64,000 nucleotides of DNA, from positions 62,001-126,000 of the forward strand of contig NZ_QMKP01000011.1 of NCBI RefSeq assembly GCF_003287955.1, read 5' to 3'. Positions 7,849-17,303 of the stretch are shown piece after piece. Origin of the DNA: Arthrobacter sp. AQ5-06 (GTDB lineage: Bacteria > Actinomycetota > Actinomycetes > Actinomycetales > Micrococcaceae). The translations under genes were made by a program, and so were the position numbers. Below the pieces are notes generated by a model. That model ran no database searches, was not told the origin of the DNA, and saw only the letters and a program-made list of their open reading frames with translations. How positions within the stretch are numbered: the first letter of the stretch is position 1; each line of letters opens with the position of its first letter.

Positions 7849-9534
7849 ATGCGTTTCACGCGCACTTCCAAAGCACTCGGCATGGTGGCGATCGCTGCCC
7901 TTGCACTGACCGGCTGCGGCGCTGGAGGCGGCAGCAATGACGGTGCCAGCCAGTCGGCCGGCGATCCCAACAAGGTGATCACCGCGTACAGCAACGAACC
8001 ACAGAACCCCTTGCTGCCGGCAAATACGAACGAAGTTTACGGCGGCCGCGTTGTCGAGCTGCTCTTCGAAGGTCTTCGTAGTTACGACGCCAACGGCAAG
8101 CCGGTGAACTCGCTTGCAGAGTCGATTGAGTCGCCTGACGCACAGAACTGGACCATCAAGGTCAAGCAGGGCCAGAAGTTCACGAACGGCGAAGCGATCA
8201 CCGCCAAGACGTTCGTTGATTCCTGGAACTTCGCCGCGAACTCCAAGAACCTGCAGAACAACGGATTCTTCTTCGAGTCCATCGAGGGCTACGCAGATGT
8301 CTCTGCCGTGACTACCGCGACAGCAGCCGATGGCAAGAAGACCACCACTCCGGCGCCCACCGCCGAAACGATGTCAGGTCTGACGGCCAAAGACGATTCC
8401 ACTCTCACGGTGAAGCTGGCACAGCCGGAAGCTGACTGGTCGCTCCGCCTCGGCTACTCCGCCTTCTTCCCGCTGCCGTCCGCAGCTTTGGCGGATCCGA
8501 AGACCTTCGGCGAAAACCCGGTCGGCAACGGCCCGTACAAGTTCGAAAAGACCGGCGCCTGGGTACATGACCAGTCGATTTCCCTCGTCAAGAACGCTGA
8601 CTACAGCGGTCCCCGCGAATCGAAGAACGGCGGCGTGACCTTCAAGTTCTACACCGATCCGGGCCCCGCATACACGGATCTCCAGGGCAACAACCTGGAC
8701 GTCACCGACGTGCTGCCTTCCAACGCACTGAAGACCTACGTCACGGACTTCCAGGACCGCAACTCCACCAAGGCCGTGGCCACCAACTCCACCCTGAACA
8801 TCCCGGGCTACAACCCGAACTTCCAGGGTGAAGCCGGGAAGCTGCGCCGCCAGGCGCTGTCCTACGCCATCAACCGCGAAGAGATCGCCAAGGTAGTCTT
8901 CAACGGCACCCGCACCCCGGCCAAGGCCTTCGCCCCGCCGGTCATCGACGGCTTCAAGGAAGGCCTCAAGGGCAGCGAAGTCCTCAAGTTCGACGCCGCC
9001 AAGGCTAAGGATCTGTGGGCCCAGGCTGACAAGATCCAGCCGTACGACAAGTCCAAGCCGCTGCAGATCGCCTCTAACACTGATGGTGGCAACAAGGAAT
9101 GGATTGACGCCGTAGCCAACGGCTTCAAGAACAACCTCGGCATCCAGGCCGAAATCCAGCCGTTCGCCAAGTTCGCTGAAGTTCTGAACCTGCGCAAGTC
9201 CCAGTCCCTCCCGGGCCTGAGCCGCGCCGGCTGGCAGGGTGACTACCCGTCGCTTTACAACTTCCTCGGACCGGTCTGGGCAACGGGCGCTTCGTCCAAC
9301 TACGAGAAGTACTCGAACCCTCAGTTCGACAAGTTGCTCCAGGAAGGGCTTGCCGCCAAGACCACGGATGAGGCCAACGCCAAGTTCAACCAGGCCCAGG
9401 AGGTTCTCTTCGAGGACCTGCCCGGACTGCCCCTCTGGGACCAGGCACGGCCGATCGTGTGGAGCGAAAATGTTGTGAAGGCCGAGACCGGCTGGAACGG
9501 TGGAATCCTCTACTACAACATCACGGCCAAGTAG
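7849..9534 (+). CDS. Oligopeptide ABC transporter substrate-binding lipoprotein, second copy
   Basis: 561 residues from ATG 7849, which has AGGAGG five bases upstream; the open frame reaches back to 7684, but those codons are not protein-like. The lipobox is LALTGC (Cys23), followed by a Gly/Ser/Asn linker. Family-5 hallmarks: VITAYSNEPQNPLLPANTNE near the N-terminus, KFTNGEAITAKTFVDSWNF, and NPVGNGPYKFEKTG. The C-terminus has GLPLWDQ, as in OppA-type proteins of actinobacteria. It delivers peptides to the permeases encoded downstream. A strong hairpin after the stop probably protects the binding-protein message and raises its level over the permeases. Confidence 0.92.
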   Translation: MRFTRTSKALGMVAIAALALTGCGAGGGSNDGASQSAGDPNKVITAYSNEPQNPLLPANTNEVYGGRVVELLFEGLRSYDANGKPVNSLAESIESPDAQNWTIKVKQGQKFTNGEAITAKTFVDSWNFAANSKNLQNNGFFFESIEGYADVSAVTTATAADGKKTTTPAPTAETMSGLTAKDDSTLTVKLAQPEADWSLRLGYSAFFPLPSAALADPKTFGENPVGNGPYKFEKTGAWVHDQSISLVKNADYSGPRESKNGGVTFKFYTDPGPAYTDLQGNNLDVTDVLPSNALKTYVTDFQDRNSTKAVATNSTLNIPGYNPNFQGEAGKLRRQALSYAINREEIAKVVFNGTRTPAKAFAPPVIDGFKEGLKGSEVLKFDAAKAKDLWAQADKIQPYDKSKPLQIASNTDGGNKEWIDAVANGFKNNLGIQAEIQPFAKFAEVLNLRKSQSLPGLSRAGWQGDYPSLYNFLGPVWATGASSNYEKYSNPQFDKLLQEGLAAKTTDEANAKFNQAQEVLFEDLPGLPLWDQARPIVWSENVVKAETGWNGGILYYNITAK

Positions 9535-9563
9535 TCTCCAGGAACTAACTTGCCGCCAGGCGG

Positions 9564-9594
9564 ATGGGGGTCCGGCACAGAGCCGGGCCCCCAT
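9564..9594 (+). terminator. Hairpin after the binding-protein gene
   Basis: A 13-base stem (9564-9576 with 9582-9594, one G-U pair) closes a 5-base loop. It is GC rich and lies 30 bases after the stop codon, inside the transporter operon. There is no T-run, so partial termination or mRNA-end protection is more likely than full termination. Confidence 0.65.
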
Positions 9595-9659
9595 TGTCCT
9601 GCACGGCAGGAAGGCACAAATGAAACACCTCTCTTCGCATCCGGAAGGCTGGTGATCCG

Positions 9660-10589
9660 GTGGTCCGCTTTATTCTGAAACGACTCCTGCAAGTGATCCC
9701 CGTCTTCATTGGCACCACGCTTTTGGTCTATTACATGGTCTTCGCCCTCCCCGGCGATCCCATTGCGGCGCTCTTCGGAGACCGCCAGCCCCCGCAGGCA
9801 GTCATCGACACCCTGCGCAGCCAGTACCACCTGGACCAACCCTTCTGGGTCCAGTACGGGCTCTTCCTGCAGAACCTCTTCACCTTCAATCTCGGCAACG
9901 ACTTCACCGGCCAGCCCATCGCGGGAAGCTTGGCGCGGGTCTTCCCCGTGACGGCAATGCTCGCCGTTGAAGCACTGGCCATCCAGGCAATCTTCGGAGT
10001 GGCCTTCGGCGTCTTCGCCGGCCTCCGCCGCGGCGGCTGGTTCGACTCCACAGTCCTGGTGGTCTCGCTGGTTGTCATCGCGGTCCCCACTTTTGTTCTG
10101 GGTTTTGTTTTTCAACTCGTCTTTGGCGTACAACTCGGCTGGGCCAAACCCACCGTCGGCGCCAACGCCGATTGGGGCAGCCTGCTGCTTCCGGCAGTCG
10201 TTCTCGGCCTGGTGTCCTTCGCCTACGTTCTCCGCCTGACCCGCGCCTCGGTCAGCGAAAACATGAATGCCGACTACGTGCGTACTGCCACCGCCAAAGG
10301 CCTGTCACGGCCGCGGGTGGTCATTGCGCACATCCTGCGTAACTCGTTGATTCCGGTGGTGACATACCTGGGCGCAAACCTTGGCGGTCTTATGGGCGGT
10401 GCGATCGTGACGGAGGGCATCTTCAACGTCCCCGGCGTCGGCAACAAGCTCTACCAGGCCGTCCTGCGCAGTGAAGGCCCCACCATCGTCTCCATTGTCA
10501 GCGTTCTGGTGCTGGTCTTCGTGGTGGCCAACCTGCTCGTTGATCTCCTGTATGCCTGGCTTGACCCGAGGATCCGCTATGACCAGTAA
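9660..10589 (+). CDS. Peptide ABC transporter permease, DppB/OppB type
   Basis: 309 residues from a GTG start; GGAAGG lies about 12 bases upstream. It opens with the classic DppB N-terminus (VVRFILKRLLQVIPVFIGTT), and six membrane segments are apparent. The EAA loop towards the C-terminal side reads YVRTATAKGLSRPRVVIAHILRNS, the contact for the ATPase, followed by TEGIFNVPGVG. It forms one half of the membrane channel. The stop overlaps the next gene by 11 bases, so translation of the two permeases is coupled. Confidence 0.94.
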   Translation: MVRFILKRLLQVIPVFIGTTLLVYYMVFALPGDPIAALFGDRQPPQAVIDTLRSQYHLDQPFWVQYGLFLQNLFTFNLGNDFTGQPIAGSLARVFPVTAMLAVEALAIQAIFGVAFGVFAGLRRGGWFDSTVLVVSLVVIAVPTFVLGFVFQLVFGVQLGWAKPTVGANADWGSLLLPAVVLGLVSFAYVLRLTRASVSENMNADYVRTATAKGLSRPRVVIAHILRNSLIPVVTYLGANLGGLMGGAIVTEGIFNVPGVGNKLYQAVLRSEGPTIVSIVSVLVLVFVVANLLVDLLYAWLDPRIRYDQ

Positions 10590-11523
10590 TAACAGCCACT
10601 TTGTGGCGCCCATCGACGAAACTCCGTTGCTGGCAACCGACACCGTCAAGACTGACCAGGCACCGCTGAGTCTGTGGTCCGACGCCTGGCGCAAGCTTCG
10701 CCGTCGTCCGCTGTTCATCATTTCGGCGCTGCTCATCCTTGCGCTTGCTGTGGTGGCGCTGTTCCCGGGCCTCTTTTCGGCCGTCGCTCCGAACGACGGC
10801 TGCGTACTGGCCAACTCGGAAGGCGGCTCCACGGACGGGCATCCCTTCGGCTTCACCTTCCAGGGCTGCGACATCTATTCCAGGGTCGTCCATGGAACCC
10901 AGGCTTCACTTTCAGTGGGCATTCTCTCCGTGCTCTGCGTCCTGGTTATCGGTGTGACCGTTGGAGCTCTTGCGGGCTACTACGGCGGCTGGGTCGACGC
11001 CGTACTCGCCCGCCTCGGAGACGTCTTCTTTGCGCTGCCCCTGATCCTCGGTGCACTGGTGATCACGCAGTTGCCTTTCTTCCGCGAAAACAAGAGCGTG
11101 TGGAGCGTCGTGTTTGTGATTGCGCTGCTGGCATGGCCGCAGATGGCGCGCATCACCCGGGGCGCGGTCATTGAAGTGCGCAATGCCGACTTTGTGACGG
11201 CTGCCCGTTCACTGGGCGTTTCAAAGTTTGGCGCCCTGGTCCGCCACGTTCTCCCTAACGCCTTGGCGCCGATTATCGTCCTTGCCACGCTCGAACTGGG
11301 CGTCTTCATCGTGGCGGAAGCCACCCTGTCCTTCCTGGGAATCGGACTGCCGCAGAGCATCATGTCCTGGGGCAATGACATCGCCGGTGCGCAGGCATCC
11401 ATTCGAACCAGGCCGGAAATCATGCTCTATCCGGCGGCGGCGCTGTCCATTACCGTGTTGAGCTTTATTATGCTCGGCGACGCCGTACGTGACGCCCTCG
11501 ATCCCAAGAGCCGGCAGCGATGA
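10579..11523 (+). CDS. Peptide ABC transporter permease, DppC/OppC type
   Basis: 314 residues; ATG 10579 chosen because it begins MTSNNSHF and is placed within the 11-base overlap with dppB, while the longer open frame back to 10471 is an overlap artefact. A cytosolic N-terminal tail precedes WRKLRRRPLFIISALLI, the typical DppC first membrane segment. A long extracytoplasmic loop with two cysteines follows. The EAA loop reads FVTAARSLGVSKFGALVRHVLPNA. The C-terminal AVRDALDPKSR is typical of the family. It pairs with the preceding permease. Confidence 0.93.
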   Translation: MTSNNSHFVAPIDETPLLATDTVKTDQAPLSLWSDAWRKLRRRPLFIISALLILALAVVALFPGLFSAVAPNDGCVLANSEGGSTDGHPFGFTFQGCDIYSRVVHGTQASLSVGILSVLCVLVIGVTVGALAGYYGGWVDAVLARLGDVFFALPLILGALVITQLPFFRENKSVWSVVFVIALLAWPQMARITRGAVIEVRNADFVTAARSLGVSKFGALVRHVLPNALAPIIVLATLELGVFIVAEATLSFLGIGLPQSIMSWGNDIAGAQASIRTRPEIMLYPAAALSITVLSFIMLGDAVRDALDPKSRQR

Positions 11524-13241
11524 GAGAGAAAGAGATGACTACTCCAGAAATCCACATCGATGAGGCCGGGTCTGCGGGAGTGAAGCCACTGCTGGAAATC
11601 CGCGACCTGGCCATCACGTTCACCACTGGCAGCGGTGAAGTCCATGCCGTCCGCAACGCGCACCTGACCATCATGCCGGGAGAAACCGTGGCCATCGTGG
11701 GGGAGTCGGGCTCAGGCAAGTCGACTACGGCACTCGCTGCCATCGGCCTGTTGCCCAACAACGGCCGCGTTTCCGCCGGGCAGATCCTGCTCGACGGCGA
11801 GGACATCGCGCACGCTACGGAGCAGCGGATGATTGAACTGCGGGGCAACACGATCGGCATGGTCCCTCAGGACCCCATGTCCAACCTGAACCCGGTCTGG
11901 AAGATTGGCTACCAGGTTAAGGAAACCCTCCGCGCCAATGGCCGGCCCAGCGGCCCGGATGATGTCGCCCAGGTACTGTCCGAGGCGGGACTCCCGGATG
12001 CCCACCGGCGCGCCAAGCAATACCCGCATGAGTTTTCAGGTGGTATGCGCCAGCGCGCCCTGATTGCCATTGGACTGTCCTGCCAGCCGCGCCTGCTGAT
12101 CGCGGATGAGCCGACGTCGGCACTGGACGTCACGGTCCAGCGGCAGATCCTGGATCACCTGGACACCATGACCACGGACCTGGGTACAGCCGTCCTGCTG
12201 ATCACCCACGACCTGGGGCTGGCCGCAGAACGGGCGGACAAGGTTGTGGTGATGTACCGGGGGCAGGTGGTGGAGGCGGGACCTTCGCTGGCATTGCTCC
12301 AGAATCCGCAGCACCCGTACACCAAGCGGCTGGTTGAGTCTGCGCCGTCACTGGCGAGCCGAAGGATTCAGGTCGCCAAGGAGCAGGGTCTCGAAGCGTC
12401 AGACCTTCTGGCTCCTGCTGCGGAGGCAGCTGCCGCAGACAACTTCCTGCAGATCCAGGACCTGCGCAAGGTCTACAAGCTCCGCCAGGGCCTGGGGAAA
12501 ACGACGGACTTCGCTGCTGTTGACGGGGTGAGCTTCGATGTCAAGAGGGGTACCACCACGGCCATCGTGGGGGAGTCCGGCTCGGGCAAATCCACCGTGG
12601 CAAAGATGGTTCTGCAGCTCGAAAAGCCAACCGATGGGAAGATCCTTTTCGACGGCGTCGACACCTCGCTGCTGAAATCCTCGGAACTCTTCAAGTTCAG
12701 GCGGCGGGTGCAGCCCATCTTCCAGGATCCTTACGGCTCCTTGGACCCGATGTACAACATCTTCCGCACCATCGAGGAGCCCTTGCGGGTCCACAAAATT
12801 GGTGACGCCGCCAGCCGTGAAAAGAAGGTCCGCGAACTCCTGGACCAGGTGGCTCTGCCTCAGTCGACCATGCAGCGGTACCCGAATGAACTTTCGGGTG
12901 GCCAGCGTCAGCGCATTGCGATTGCGCGGGCCCTGGCCCTGGACCCCGAGGTGATCATCTGCGACGAAGCCGTGTCCGCGCTGGACGTGCTGGTCCAGGC
13001 ACAGGTACTCAACCTGCTCGCGGACCTGCAGGCCAACCTCGGGCTGACCTACCTCTTTATCACCCATGACCTGGCTGTGGTGCGGCAGATAGCCGACCAC
13101 GTCTGTGTGATGGAAAAGGGCAAGCTGGTGGAGACCGGTTCCACGGACGATGTCTTCGAGTCCCCTCAGCAGGAGTACACCAAGGCACTGCTCAACGCCA
13201 TTCCCGGTGCGAAGCTGATGCTTCCGCCCGAAGTCGCCTGA
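11520..13241 (+). CDS. Peptide ABC transporter ATPase, fused DppD-DppF
   Basis: 573 residues holding two complete ABC domains in one chain. Each has a Walker [11 protein letters not shown] (about residues 60-70 and 355-365), a signature ([12 protein letters not shown] and [12 protein letters not shown]), a Walker B ([12 protein letters not shown] and [12 protein letters not shown]) and an H-loop histidine in ITHDL. Each ABC half also has the NPQHPYT / [11 protein letters not shown]-terminal motif of oligopeptide ATPases. It powers the DppBC channel at the inner membrane face. The start is ATG 11520 in an ATGA overlap with dppC; ATG 11535, behind GAGAGAAAGAG, is an alternative. A clear terminator follows. 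Confidence 0.94.
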   Translation: MREKEMTTPEIHIDEAGSAGVKPLLEIRDLAITFTTGSGEVHAVRNAHLTIMPGETVAIVGESGSGKSTTALAAIGLLPNNGRVSAGQILLDGEDIAHATEQRMIELRGNTIGMVPQDPMSNLNPVWKIGYQVKETLRANGRPSGPDDVAQVLSEAGLPDAHRRAKQYPHEFSGGMRQRALIAIGLSCQPRLLIADEPTSALDVTVQRQILDHLDTMTTDLGTAVLLITHDLGLAAERADKVVVMYRGQVVEAGPSLALLQNPQHPYTKRLVESAPSLASRRIQVAKEQGLEASDLLAPAAEAAAADNFLQIQDLRKVYKLRQGLGKTTDFAAVDGVSFDVKRGTTTAIVGESGSGKSTVAKMVLQLEKPTDGKILFDGVDTSLLKSSELFKFRRRVQPIFQDPYGSLDPMYNIFRTIEEPLRVHKIGDAASREKKVRELLDQVALPQSTMQRYPNELSGGQRQRIAIARALALDPEVIICDEAVSALDVLVQAQVLNLLADLQANLGLTYLFITHDLAVVRQIADHVCVMEKGKLVETGSTDDVFESPQQEYTKALLNAIPGAKLMLPPEVA

Positions 13242-13267
13242 TCCGGCCGCTGTATCCCGGGTTAAGA

Positions 13268-13309
13268 ATGGAGCCGGTGCCTACAAGGCACCGGCTCCAT
13301 CGCCTTTTT
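13268..13309 (+). terminator. Rho-independent terminator of the peptide-transport operon
   Basis: A perfect 14-base stem (13268-13281 with 13287-13300), a 5-base loop, and a T-rich tail at 13304-13309. Confidence 0.92.
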
Positions 13310-13409
13310 CAGACGGTCTGTTCAGTGCGCCAAGGGCCGGTTCGGTCCGCTAGGAGTCTGTTCAGTCCGCTGGGGTGGGTGCGGAAGCTGCAACCGGGAC
13401 CGCGCCTTT

Positions 13410-14231
13410 TCACGGTGGGCCTTCGAGCCCCAACTGCCGAAGCCTGGATTCAAGCAGCCCGCCCAGTGACCTGCGGCCTGCCGCATCCATGTGGACGGCA
13501 TCTGCCAGGTTTTTCGCAAGGTTGTATTTCGACAGCCAGTCGCCCACGCCCACAAAAGGTATGCCGTGCCGGGCCGCTACCGTACCCAGCAGCGCGTCCA
13601 CCTGCGTCCTGCGCCCGCCGCCGTAGTTGGCGCCGCGGGCCAGCGTGCCGATAACGGCCATCCTGGCGCCTGGATAGCGGTCCCGGAGTGCGCCGATCAG
13701 ACGGTCGGCGTTGGCCACGATCTGGGCATCGGTAGCACCGCGCGCGGCGTCGTTGCCACCGCCCTGGATGACGATCAACGCGGGCGTCCCGTACGGCAGC
13801 TTCCAGTCACCGCGCTGCAAGGCGTCGATGTAGTTGCCCGTCTTGCCGTTAGACGCCACGAATCCCGTTCCGCCGAGCCCGCAGAAGTGGACCTTGTAGC
13901 CAACGGCAGCAAGGCCAAGACGAGGCCAGCCGTCAGCTGGCTCGGATTGGGAATCGCCGATCAGGAGGGCAGTGTGCCGCATGTCCGGCACCACCACCTC
14001 GTCACGCCCACTGGCCGGGTTGCTGTACACAGAGCCAGCAGGCAAACCGATCGGATCCCCGCGGCCGGCCTGGTAAGCGTCGGCCGCGGCCGCCTGTACC
14101 GCGGCCGCCTGTACCGGGGATGGCACGCCGGAATCCGGTGTGGCTGCTGGGGTCTGTCCGCAGCCACTCAGGAGCGCGGCTACCGCGATTCCAGGTGCGA
14201 AAAAGCGGGTCAGAGCCGAGGCTTTTCGCAT
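13410..14231 (-). CDS. SGNH/GDSL-family hydrolase lipoprotein
   Basis: 273 residues from ATG 14231, which begins MRKASALTRFF; the longer frame to 14282 lacks a ribosome site. A lipobox (ALLSGC) follows the signal peptide. SGNH blocks are clear: LIGDSQSEP (block I, nucleophile Ser), GGTGF (block II Gly), GGGNDA (block III, Asn), and DAVHMD (block V, Asp and His). It should be an outward-facing esterase, perhaps a cell-wall or lipid deacylase; the substrate is unknown. A short in-frame duplication gives VQAAAVQAAAA behind the lipobox. It is convergent with the transport operon. Confidence 0.86.
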   Translation of the reverse strand: MRKASALTRFFAPGIAVAALLSGCGQTPAATPDSGVPSPVQAAAVQAAAADAYQAGRGDPIGLPAGSVYSNPASGRDEVVVPDMRHTALLIGDSQSEPADGWPRLGLAAVGYKVHFCGLGGTGFVASNGKTGNYIDALQRGDWKLPYGTPALIVIQGGGNDAARGATDAQIVANADRLIGALRDRYPGARMAVIGTLARGANYGGGRRTQVDALLGTVAARHGIPFVGVGDWLSKYNLAKNLADAVHMDAAGRRSLGGLLESRLRQLGLEGPP

Positions 14232-14501
14232 CAGGGGTTCTCCGGGCTTGCTGTGGCTATCACAGCAATGATGGGGCATCAAGTCACAAAAATCCAGTGA
14301 GCTTGGTCACTCTTTGGGCCGCGGCAGGCCGAAATTACCCACCGGCCGGACTGGGCCGGTTCGAGATTTTTAGGCCAACAATAGGCACAGCGCTTAGAAT
14401 GAGGGAAGGAGCCCTGTGTTATTGGGCTAATCCGTCGTGCGTTCCGGTTGGAAATGTCGCGATACAACAGCTGACTTCACCACTGAATCGAGCAATCACG
14501 C

Positions 14502-16430
14502 ATGTCTGAAACCACCACCAACACCGCGGTAGCCACTGCATCGCGCAGTGACCTCCGCAACGTCGCGATCGTGGCCCACGTTGACCACGGCAAGACCACT
14601 CTGGTCGACGCCATGCTCAAGCAGACCAACTCCTTTGCCGAACACAACCACCTCGAAGACCGCGTCATGGACTCCGGTGACCTGGAGCGCGAAAAGGGCA
14701 TCACCATCCTGGCCAAGAACACCACAGTGGCCTACAACGGACCGTCCTCCAACGGTGAAACCATCACCATCAACGTCATCGACACCCCCGGCCACGCCGA
14801 CTTCGGCGGCGAAGTAGAGCGCGGCCTGTCCATGGTGGACGGCGTTGTACTCCTCGTTGACGCTTCCGAGGGCCCGCTGCCCCAGACCCGCTTCGTGCTG
14901 CGCAAGGCCCTGGCCGCGCACCTGCCGGTTATCCTCCTCGTCAACAAGACGGACCGCCCCGACGCCCGCATCGAGGAAGTTGTCCACGAGTCGATGGACC
15001 TCCTCCTGGGCCTCGCCTCGGACCTCGCCGATGAAGTTCCGGACCTGGACCTGGACAAGATCCTTGAAGTTCCGGTCGTCTACGCAGCAGCGAAGGTAGG
15101 CCGCGCCTCCCTGGACCAGCCCGCCGACGGATCCGCTCCGGACAACGAGGACCTTGAGCCGCTGTTCAAGACCATCATCGAGCACATCCCGGCTCCGACG
15201 TACAACCCGAACGGCGTGCTCCAGGCACACGTGACCAACCTGGACGCCTCCCCGTTCCTGGGCCGTCTTGCCCTGCTGCGCATCTACAACGGCACCCTGC
15301 GCAAGGGCCAGACCGTTGCATGGGCCCGCGCCAATGGAGAGCTCAAGAACGTCAAGATCACCGAACTGCTGGCCACCAAGGCACTGGACCGCGTTCCGAC
15401 CGAGTCTGCAGGTCCGGGCGAAATCGTCGCCGTCGCCGGCATCGAGGAAATCACCATTGGTGAGACCCTGACCGATGTCGACAACCCGCAGCCGCTGCCG
15501 CTGATCACCGTGGACGATCCCGCGATCTCCATGACCATCGGTATCAACACCTCGCCGCTGGCCGGCCGGGTCAAGGGCGCCAAGGTCACGGCCCGCCAGG
15601 TTAAGGACCGCCTGGACAAGGAACTGATCGGTAACGTCTCCATCAAGGTTCTCCCCACCGAGCGTCCCGACGCCTGGGAAGTCCAGGGCCGTGGCGAGCT
15701 CGCGCTGGCCATCCTGGTCGAGCAGATGCGCCGTGAAGGCTTCGAACTGACAGTCGGCAAGCCGCAGGTTGTCACCCGGACCGTCGACGGCAAGATCCAC
15801 GAGCCGATGGAACATATGACCATCGACGTGCCGGAAGAGTACCTCGGTGCCGTCACCCAGCTGATGGCCGCCCGCAAGGGCCGCATGACCAACATGGCCA
15901 ACCACGGCACCGGCTGGTGCCGCATGGAGTTCATCGTTCCGGCCCGTGGCCTGATCGGGTTCCGCACCAAGTTCCTCACGGACACCCGCGGCGCCGGCAT
16001 CGCAGCCTCCATCTCCGAGGGCTACGAGCCCTGGGCCGGCCCGATCGAGTACCGCACCAATGGTTCGATGGTGGCCGACCGCGCCGGAGTTGTGACGCCG
16101 TTTGCCATGATCAACCTGCAGGAACGTGGCTCCTTCTTCGTTCGCCCCACCTCCGAGGTTTACGAAGGCCAGATCGTCGGCGAGAACTCCCGCGCCGACG
16201 ACATGGACGTCAACATCACCAAGGAAAAGAAGCTCACCAACATGCGTGCCGCTTCCTCGGACACTTTCGAGAACCTGACGCCGCCGCGCGACCTCACCCT
16301 CGAAGAGTCCCTCGAATTCGCCCGCGAAGACGAGTGCGTCGAGGTCACCCCGGAGTCCATCCGCATCCGGAAGCTCATCCTGGACGTCAACCAGCGTGCC
16401 AAGTCCACCCGGGCACGCGCCAAGGCCTAA
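14502..16430 (+). CDS. typA: Ribosome-associated GTPase TypA/BipA
   Basis: 642 residues, slightly longer than the E. coli protein (607) because of an N-terminal extension. GTPase motifs: AHVDHGKT (25-32), the switch GITI (66-69), DTPGH (94-98) and NKTD (148-151). The EF-G-like domain II and the BipA-specific C-terminal domain follow (GRGELALAILVEQMRREGFEL, EYLGAVTQLMAARKG, ARGLIGFRTKFLTDTRG). It binds ribosomes and supports 50S assembly and translation under cold or stress conditions. It is monocistronic: divergent from the SGNH gene with 270 bases between them (TAGAAT at 14395-14400 is a possible -10 box), and followed by two hairpins. Confidence 0.97.
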   Translation: MSETTTNTAVATASRSDLRNVAIVAHVDHGKTTLVDAMLKQTNSFAEHNHLEDRVMDSGDLEREKGITILAKNTTVAYNGPSSNGETITINVIDTPGHADFGGEVERGLSMVDGVVLLVDASEGPLPQTRFVLRKALAAHLPVILLVNKTDRPDARIEEVVHESMDLLLGLASDLADEVPDLDLDKILEVPVVYAAAKVGRASLDQPADGSAPDNEDLEPLFKTIIEHIPAPTYNPNGVLQAHVTNLDASPFLGRLALLRIYNGTLRKGQTVAWARANGELKNVKITELLATKALDRVPTESAGPGEIVAVAGIEEITIGETLTDVDNPQPLPLITVDDPAISMTIGINTSPLAGRVKGAKVTARQVKDRLDKELIGNVSIKVLPTERPDAWEVQGRGELALAILVEQMRREGFELTVGKPQVVTRTVDGKIHEPMEHMTIDVPEEYLGAVTQLMAARKGRMTNMANHGTGWCRMEFIVPARGLIGFRTKFLTDTRGAGIAASISEGYEPWAGPIEYRTNGSMVADRAGVVTPFAMINLQERGSFFVRPTSEVYEGQIVGENSRADDMDVNITKEKKLTNMRAASSDTFENLTPPRDLTLEESLEFAREDECVEVTPESIRIRKLILDVNQRAKSTRARAKA

Positions 16431-16433
16431 CCC

Positions 16434-16494
16434 AGTTTTTGTCCAGATAAACGCACTTTAGGGCGGTTTTGCCCGCGATATCTGGACAAAAACT
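16434..16494. repeat. 61-bp palindromic intergenic element after typA
   Basis: The outer arms, AGTTTTTGTCCAGATA (16434-16449) and its exact reverse complement (16479-16494), enclose a 29-base core containing GGGC...GCCC. It lies between convergent genes. It is long for a plain terminator, but on either strand a T-run follows the stem base, so it may terminate both ways. A second 61-bp palindrome of different sequence occurs at 54156-54216. Confidence 0.75.
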
Positions 16495-16498
16495 CCAT

Positions 16499-16548
16499 GA
16501 AGCTGCCGGTACGGCAGGCGGGAATCCCGTCGTGGTACCGGCAGCTTC
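16499..16548. terminator. Bidirectional hairpin between typA and the SH3-like gene
   Basis: A perfect 14-base inverted repeat, 16499-16512 with 16535-16548, encloses a 22-base loop and lies in a convergent gap. T residues flank it (TTCTTTG to the right). Confidence 0.7.
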
Positions 16549-16583
16549 TTTGTACGGGCAGTTTCTTTTGCGTCAGGAAAAGG

Positions 16584-16829
16584 TCAGTCGCGGACGCGGG
16601 CGGGGCGCCGCTCGGGCGCCGGCGGGACTTCCTTGGCAGCCACCACCAGGTCCAAGGGGATGACGACGTCGGCCTTCCGCGTGCGGACTGTGCAGCCGCC
16701 GTCGTCAGTGGCCAGCAGATGCCCCAGGGCGTCGGTCAGGCCGCCCTCGATCCGGTATCGGACTACCACCCGTGTTCCGGGCGGGGCGGTGGCCAGAAAT
16801 TCTCGGGGCGTAGGCTCGGGGGGACTCAC
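16584..16829 (-). CDS. Small SH3-like domain protein (N-terminal domain of Rv0428c-type acetyltransferases)
   Basis: 81 residues. The core GTRVVVRYRIEGGLTDALGHLL followed by VRTRKADVVIPLDLVVAAKEVPP matches the SH3-like domain that precedes the GNAT domain in Rv0428c-type proteins of actinobacteria, here without any GNAT domain after it. No membrane segment or cysteine motif beyond a single Cys is present. Its function is unknown. It is transcribed leftwards, divergent from fdxA. The family assignment is from memory of the motif and moderately sure. Confidence 0.7.
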   Translation of the reverse strand: MSPPEPTPREFLATAPPGTRVVVRYRIEGGLTDALGHLLATDDGGCTVRTRKADVVIPLDLVVAAKEVPPAPERRPARVRD

Positions 16830-16963
16830 CAGTTCATACTAAGGCTGCCCGCTAGGTTCGCGTGGACGGGCTGGGAGATAATAGGCTCAGAAGTCAACAG
16901 TCCGGCCGGTGCCGGATTCAAGTGCCGGCCACCGCCGGGAAATATCGTGGAGAGGCAAGGGAC

Positions 16964-17290
16964 GTGACGTACGTAATCGCGCAGCCGTGTGTAGATGTCA
17001 AGGACAAGGCATGTATTGAGGAATGCCCCGTTGACTGCATCTATGAGGGTGAACGTTCCTTGTACATCCACCCCGATGAGTGTGTCGACTGTGGTGCCTG
17101 CGAGCCGGTATGCCCGGTGGAGGCCATCTACTACGAGGATGACACTCCCGAGGAATGGGCTGATTACTACAAGGCCAACGTCGAATTCTTCGATGATCTG
17201 GGCTCGCCCGGCGGCGCCGCCAAGGTGGGCAACACGGGCAAGGACCACCCGATGATCGCCGCCCTGCCGCTGCAGAACCAAGACCACTGA
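16964..17290 (+). CDS. fdxA: 7Fe-type ferredoxin FdxA
   Basis: 108 residues from GTG 16964 (MTYVIAQPC), the standard N-terminus of actinobacterial FdxA; upstream codons of the open frame are not coding. Cluster ligands: C9, C17, C21 and C25 in C-x7-C-x3-C-x3-C, and C40, C43, C46 and C50P in C-x2-C-x2-C-x3-CP. This is the pattern of one 3Fe-4S plus one 4Fe-4S cluster. It is a soluble electron carrier. It sits 13 bases before dapC, the same pairing as fdxC-dapC in mycobacteria, so the two are probably co-transcribed, though no direct metabolic link is known. Confidence 0.95.
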   Translation: MTYVIAQPCVDVKDKACIEECPVDCIYEGERSLYIHPDECVDCGACEPVCPVEAIYYEDDTPEEWADYYKANVEFFDDLGSPGGAAKVGNTGKDHPMIAALPLQNQDH

Positions 17291-17303
17291 ACCGGGCATC
17301 GCG

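Noticed and set aside
14085-14115. Tandem GCGGCCGCCTGTACC repeat
   Set aside because: A two-unit in-frame duplication in the SGNH lipoprotein linker; not a mobile element.
14496-15905. 469-codon minus-strand open frame
   Set aside because: Mirror of typA; the sense strand carries all GTPase motifs.
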